Source of the DNA: Marivita sp046592965
GTDB taxonomy: Bacteria; Pseudomonadota; Alphaproteobacteria; Rhodobacterales; Rhodobacteraceae
Reading direction: 5' to 3'
Assembly (NCBI RefSeq): GCF_046592965.1
Contig: NZ_JBISBV010000001.1
Location: 620,001-684,000 of the forward strand
DNA: 64,000 nt
Every line of letters starts with the position of its first letter. Within the stretch, counting starts at the first letter, position 1. A program made the translations under genes and the position numbers. Under the pieces are notes generated by a model that saw only the letters and a list, made by a program, of their open reading frames with translations, made no database searches and was not told where the DNA came from. Below, piece by piece: positions 60,307 to 64,000 of the stretch.

Positions 60307-61257
60307 ATGACGAAACCGCCCCTTACACTCTATCTCGCCGCGCCGCGCGGCTTTTGCGCTGGTGTCGACCGGGCCATCAAGATTGTGGAGATGGCGCTTT
60401 CGAAGTGGGGCGCGCCGGTCTATGTGCGCCATGAAATCGTCCACAACAAATTTGTCGTCGACAGTTTGCGCGACCAAGGTGCGGTGTTTGTCGAAGACCT
60501 GGACGAATGCCCGGATGATCGTCCGGTGATCTTTTCCGCCCATGGTGTGCCTAAGGCGGTGCCCGCCGAGGCCGCGAAGCGTGAAATGATCTATGTCGAT
60601 GCCACCTGCCCACTGGTCAGCAAAGTGCATATCGAAGCCGCGCGGCATCACGAGAACGGTTTGCAGATGGTCATGATCGGCCACGAGGGCCACCCGGAAA
60701 CCATCGGCACGATGGGGCAATTGCCCAAGGGCGAAGTGCTGCTGGTCGAAACGGTCGAGGATGTGGCGACGGTCGAAGTGCGTGACCCCGAGCGCTTGGC
60801 ATTTGTCACACAAACGACGCTCAGCGTTGACGACACAATCGACATCGTCGCCGCTCTTAAATCGCGGTTTCCAGCCATCGTCGGGCCACACAAGGAAGAC
60901 ATCTGTTACGCCACCACCAACCGTCAGGAGGCGGTCAAGGCGATGGCCCCGCTGTGTGACGCGATGCTGGTGGTGGGTGCGCCGAATTCGTCAAATTCGC
61001 GGCGTTTGGTCGAAGTGGGGCGCAAGGCGGGATGCAGCTATGCGCAGCTGGTCCAACGCGCGACCGATATCGACTGGCGCGCGTTGGATGGAATTGCAAG
61101 CATGGGCATCACCGCCGGCGCCAGCGCGCCGGAACAGCTCATCAATGAGGTGATTGACGCATTTCGCGCGCGCTTCCACGTCACGATGGAAGTGGTGGAA
61201 ACCGCCGTCGAGAACGTCGAGTTCAAAGTGCCGCGCGTGCTGCGAGAGCCTGCCTAG
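60307..61257 (+). CDS. ispH: 4-hydroxy-3-methylbut-2-enyl diphosphate reductase
   Basis: A 316-residue iron-sulfur enzyme of the MEP isoprenoid pathway. The cluster cysteines are Cys17, Cys101 and Cys200, and GHEGHPETIGTMGQ holds the active-site Glu and His. NSSNSRRLVE is also diagnostic. The 143 bases to the divergent cytochrome gene hold the promoter. Its stop overlaps the convergent helicase stop region by 4 bases. Confidence 0.97.
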   Translation: MTKPPLTLYLAAPRGFCAGVDRAIKIVEMALSKWGAPVYVRHEIVHNKFVVDSLRDQGAVFVEDLDECPDDRPVIFSAHGVPKAVPAEAAKREMIYVDATCPLVSKVHIEAARHHENGLQMVMIGHEGHPETIGTMGQLPKGEVLLVETVEDVATVEVRDPERLAFVTQTTLSVDDTIDIVAALKSRFPAIVGPHKEDICYATTNRQEAVKAMAPLCDAMLVVGAPNSSNSRRLVEVGRKAGCSYAQLVQRATDIDWRALDGIASMGITAGASAPEQLINEVIDAFRARFHVTMEVVETAVENVEFKVPRVLREPA

Positions 61258-63371
61258 CGTTTCCCTCCGGGTTTTCCGCCCGGTTTTCCCTTGAATTTCG
61301 CCCCTGGCTTGCCTGTGGGTTTGCGGGGCTTACCCATGCGTTGCGAAGGATCGCCTGCATTGGCGCGCGCGACGTTCTTCCTGCTGTTCGGCTTGCCTTC
61401 GGGTGGCGGCGGGCCTTTGGGCTTGCCCTTGTAAGGCGTGGCCTGCATGCCGTCATCGCGATCCCTGCGCGGCGGGCGGTCGCCACCGGGCTTGCTGCCG
61501 AATTTTCCGGTAGGTTTGCCGCCCGTGGGCTTCCGATCGGACGGTTTCGGCTTTCGCACGCGGGGCGTCGGCGCATCGTTCCAGTCAATCGGCTTTGCCG
61601 GTTTCGGAGCGGACGTGGCCGCGCGTTCCGGCTTGGCTCCGGTCTCGGCGGGTGGCGCTAACTCGGTACTTTTAGAGGCGGGCTTTCCATCCAACTTTGC
61701 CCCGTCGCCATAGGATTTCCGTTCCGGCTTCGGTCCGTCCCTGTAGGGCTTGCGCTCTGGTTTTGACCCACCTTTGCCACCTGGCCGCGCGCCGCGTTCG
61801 AATTCAGGGGCGTGATCGAGCCGGGTCAGCGTGACGCCTTTTTCCAGTTCCATATCGGGCCCAACCGCATTCAGGAATCGCGCAACGGCGGATTCCTTGA
61901 TTTGCACCAGCGAGTGATCCTGCTGGATGCGAATGGCCCCGACATCGTCCTTACCCAGATCGCCTGCGCCGCAGACCATCGGAAGGATACGTCGCGGCTC
62001 TGCATCGGCGGCGCGGCCACCGGAAACTGCAAACCAGACACTTGGCCCGAACTCTTGACGTTTCTCGGGCTTGGCACCGGGATCGGACAGCTCTTCCGGC
62101 GCGGTGTGCTGTTCGCGGAACAGACGCAGATAGGCAGCGGCGATCTGCTCGGGAGTCTTCTCATCCACCAAGCGCGCGACAACCGAGGTTTCGGATTCCT
62201 CGACAGGAACCGCCCAGCCCGGATCGGCGAACATCCGATCCTCGTCCTTTGCGAGAACCTCATCGGCAGAGGGCGCGGGGCCCCACTCGGATTTCAGCTT
62301 GGCCATGCCCAAAATTCGCTCGGCCTTCTTGCGCACCTTGGGCGTCACGATCAATGCGCTGACCCCCTTGCGCCCTGCGCGACCCGTCCGGCCGGAGCGG
62401 TGCAGCAGGGTTTCGTGGTTGGAGGGCAATTCCGCATGAACGACAAGATCGAGGTTTGGCAAATCAATGCCGCGCGCTGCCACGTCGGTGGCCACGCAAA
62501 CCTGCGCGCGACCGTCGCGCATCGCTTGCAGCGCATGGGTCCGCTCGGTTTGAGATAACTCGCCCGACAACGCCACGACCTGAAAACCCCGGTTCGAAAG
62601 GCGCGTTGTCAGCCGGTTCACCATCGCGCGCGTGTTGGCGAAGACGATGGCATTCGGCGCTTCATAGAACCGCAACGTATTGATCACTGCATTGTCGGTG
62701 TCGCGGTCGGCCACCGTCATCGCGCGATAGGCAATATCGGCGTGCTGGCTGGTTTCGGATTTGGTGACCACCCGGATCGCATCGCGCTGATAGCTTTTCG
62801 CAAGGTTGGCGATCTGTTTCGGCACAGTGGCGGAAAACAGCAACGTCTGGCGGTCTTCGGGTGCTTCGCCCAGAATGAACTCCAGATCCTCGCGGAACCC
62901 GAGGTCGAGCATTTCGTCCGCCTCGTCGAGCACGACGGCGCGAATCTGGCTCAGATCAATCGAGCCGCGCATGATGTGGTCGCGCAAACGCCCCGGAGTG
63001 GCGACGACGATGTGGGCCCCTCGATCCAGCGCCCGGCGTTCATCGCGCATATCCATGCCGCCGACGGTCGAGGCCATGACGGCGCCTGCCTGCGCATATA
63101 GCCATGCCAGTTCGCGTTTCACCTGCAAGGCCAGTTCCCGCGTCGGGGCAATCACAAGAGCCAGCGGCGCGCCCGCCGCGCCAAAGCTCTCGTCACTTCC
63201 CAGGATGGTGGGCGCAATGGCAAGTCCGAAACCCAGCGTTTTGCCCGACCCGGTTTGCGCCGATACCAGAAGGTCTGCACCGGTATAGCCGGGGTTCAGA
63301 ACCGCCTCTTGAACAGGGGTCAGCGTGTCGTATCCACGCGCGTCGAGGGCGTCTTGGAGGGCTTTTTTCAC
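61254..63371 (-). CDS. DEAD/DEAH box RNA helicase with DbpA-type RNA-binding domain
   Basis: A 705-residue protein from GTG 63371 (a more upstream GTG at 63422 is possible). Motifs: AQTGSGKT (38-45), PTRELA, TPGR, DEAD (149-152), SAT (180-182) and HRSGRTGRAGRKG. A DbpA-like RNA-binding domain follows near 440-520. The last 175 residues are low-complexity, rich in Lys, Gly, Pro and Arg with repeated KPTGK/GKPGG units. Like CsdA/DbpA-type helicases it probably remodels rRNA or mRNA. Length exceeds usual DbpA (about 460). Confidence 0.93.
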   Translation of the reverse strand: MKKALQDALDARGYDTLTPVQEAVLNPGYTGADLLVSAQTGSGKTLGFGLAIAPTILGSDESFGAAGAPLALVIAPTRELALQVKRELAWLYAQAGAVMASTVGGMDMRDERRALDRGAHIVVATPGRLRDHIMRGSIDLSQIRAVVLDEADEMLDLGFREDLEFILGEAPEDRQTLLFSATVPKQIANLAKSYQRDAIRVVTKSETSQHADIAYRAMTVADRDTDNAVINTLRFYEAPNAIVFANTRAMVNRLTTRLSNRGFQVVALSGELSQTERTHALQAMRDGRAQVCVATDVAARGIDLPNLDLVVHAELPSNHETLLHRSGRTGRAGRKGVSALIVTPKVRKKAERILGMAKLKSEWGPAPSADEVLAKDEDRMFADPGWAVPVEESETSVVARLVDEKTPEQIAAAYLRLFREQHTAPEELSDPGAKPEKRQEFGPSVWFAVSGGRAADAEPRRILPMVCGAGDLGKDDVGAIRIQQDHSLVQIKESAVARFLNAVGPDMELEKGVTLTRLDHAPEFERGARPGGKGGSKPERKPYRDGPKPERKSYGDGAKLDGKPASKSTELAPPAETGAKPERAATSAPKPAKPIDWNDAPTPRVRKPKPSDRKPTGGKPTGKFGSKPGGDRPPRRDRDDGMQATPYKGKPKGPPPPEGKPNSRKNVARANAGDPSQRMGKPRKPTGKPGAKFKGKPGGKPGGKR

Positions 63372-63480
63372 TTGCGTCGTCTTCTTTGTGTCAGCGGCCC
63401 AACAGCGGGCCAAAGCGCGCACCTAGATCATACAGGCACAAATGTATAGCGTCATCGGCATACACCACCGAGGAGCTGCC

Positions 63481-64000
63481 ATGCTGTCACTGCAATTCCT
63501 GCTTACCGCATTCGTCGTTGTCGTCGCGCCGGGAACCGGGGTGATCTACACGCTCGCCATCGGATTGGAGCAGGGGCGGGCAGCGTCAATCTGGGCCGCG
63601 CTTGGCTGCACCTTCGGGATCGTGCCGCACCTGTTGGCAGCGACTTTGGGTCTGGCGGCAGTGCTGCATACGTCGGCAGTGTTGTTCAACGTCGTGAAAT
63701 TCGCGGGCGTCGCCTATTTGCTCTGGTTGGCCCTCCAAGCCCTGCGCACTGGCGGCGCGCTTGCAGTGTCGGCGGACAAGACGGCCGAAAGCGGTTTGCG
63801 GATCGCCCGTCGCGGTGCGTTGATCAATATCCTGAACCCCAAGCTGTCGATCTTTTTTCTGGCCCTCTTGCCGCCGTTCCTGTCCGGCACACCGACCAGC
63901 GCAACCGCTGAAATGGCGATCTTGGGGGCGGTCTTTATGGCGATGACATTCGCGGTTTTCACCCTTTACGGTTTCTTTGCAGCCGCAGCCCGCAGATGGC
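63481..64000 (+). CDS. LysE family translocator (3' partial)
   Basis: An open frame of 173 codons running off the window end. It starts at ATG 63481 behind GAGGAG. MLSLQFLLTAFVVVVAPGTGVIYTLAIGLEQGRAA and GALINILNPKLSIFFLALLPPFL are the LysE/RhtB hallmarks. It probably exports amino acids. About 30 residues remain outside the window, judging by the family length of about 205. Confidence 0.9.
   Translation, partial: MLSLQFLLTAFVVVVAPGTGVIYTLAIGLEQGRAASIWAALGCTFGIVPHLLAATLGLAAVLHTSAVLFNVVKFAGVAYLLWLALQALRTGGALAVSADKTAESGLRIARRGALINILNPKLSIFFLALLPPFLSGTPTSATAEMAILGAVFMAMTFAVFTLYGFFAAAARRW

Noticed and set aside
1..64000. Search for CRISPR arrays, prophage, integrases, transposases and toxin-antitoxin pairs
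   Set aside because: None was seen; genes flow in housekeeping blocks and the only repeats are the two C-rich hairpins and short operators.

Overview
The window reads as chromosome of an alphaproteobacterium of the family Rhodobacteraceae, probably the marine Roseobacter group. The evidence is gene content rather than any marker RNA: GC-rich coding sequence with frequent 4-base ATGA/GTGA overlaps, Rhodobacteraceae-type proteins (DUF6478-like, DUF2794, DUF1491, a CenR-like regulator, an MbfA-type iron exporter), a direct-repeat LexA box of the alphaproteobacterial type (GAAC-N7-GAAC), and two copies of a C-rich hairpin repeat that resembles one common between genes in this family. I see no tRNA, rRNA, CRISPR array, prophage, transposase or integrase.

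Layout. 1-6.4 kb: a Lon-substrate-domain protein cut by the window edge, a Trm112-like protein, truB, a DUF1643 protein, a small exported protein, rpsO and pnp; a flavoprotein with the residue spacing of iodotyrosine deiodinases lies antisense between rpsO and pnp. 6.4-11 kb: a CIA30-domain protein, a CenR-like response regulator, then ribA, an L,D-transpeptidase, a uracil-DNA glycosylase-like protein and an SseB protein packed head to tail. 11-17.6 kb (leftward): a peptide-type ABC importer (two permeases and a double ATPase, no binding protein), an aldehyde dehydrogenase, an SDR and a P1-family peptidase. 17.7-20.4 kb (leftward): pterin dehydratase, FemAB/GNAT-like protein, GDPD and RidA. 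20.5-25.3 kb: a class A penicillin-binding protein, an ammonium transporter and an MbfA-like iron exporter. 25.4-28.7 kb: imuB behind a LexA box, a DUF2794 protein and zapE. 28.7-29.2 kb: a gap that probably makes a short leftward transcript. 29.2-36.1 kb (leftward): folC, accD, a DMT transporter, two family-specific unknowns, a lipoprotein and ilvD. 36.2-44.8 kb: polyamine module. 44.8-57.2 kb (leftward): moaE/moaD/pgsA, recO/DUF1491/era, rnc/lepB, acpS, an exported unknown, pdxJ, a DUF2062 protein, rel/spoT, rpoZ and folK, interrupted by one rightward alpha/beta hydrolase. 57.4-64 kb: NYN protein, YqaA-like protein, MFS transporter, cytochrome c, ispH, a DEAD-box helicase with a long basic tail, and a LysE transporter cut by the window end.

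How the genes work together. Most of the window is housekeeping: translation and RNA decay (truB, rpsO, pnp, rnc, era), lipid, cofactor and folate synthesis (accD, pgsA, acpS, ribA, pdxJ, folC, folK, moaDE, ispH), stringent response and repair. The clearest self-contained pathway is at 36-44 kb: a PotFGHI-type importer, a gamma-glutamylputrescine-oxidase-like flavoprotein, a putrescine/diamine-type aminotransferase and a GntR regulator, with related palindromes at both promoter regions that suggest one regulon. The most interesting leads are the IYD-like enzyme, the two C-rich repeats inside operons, the LexA-controlled imuB without imuA or dnaE2, and the probable small transcript at 28.7-28.9 kb. 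I did not find a whole new defence or mobile system; the leads are individual genes, sites and arrangements.
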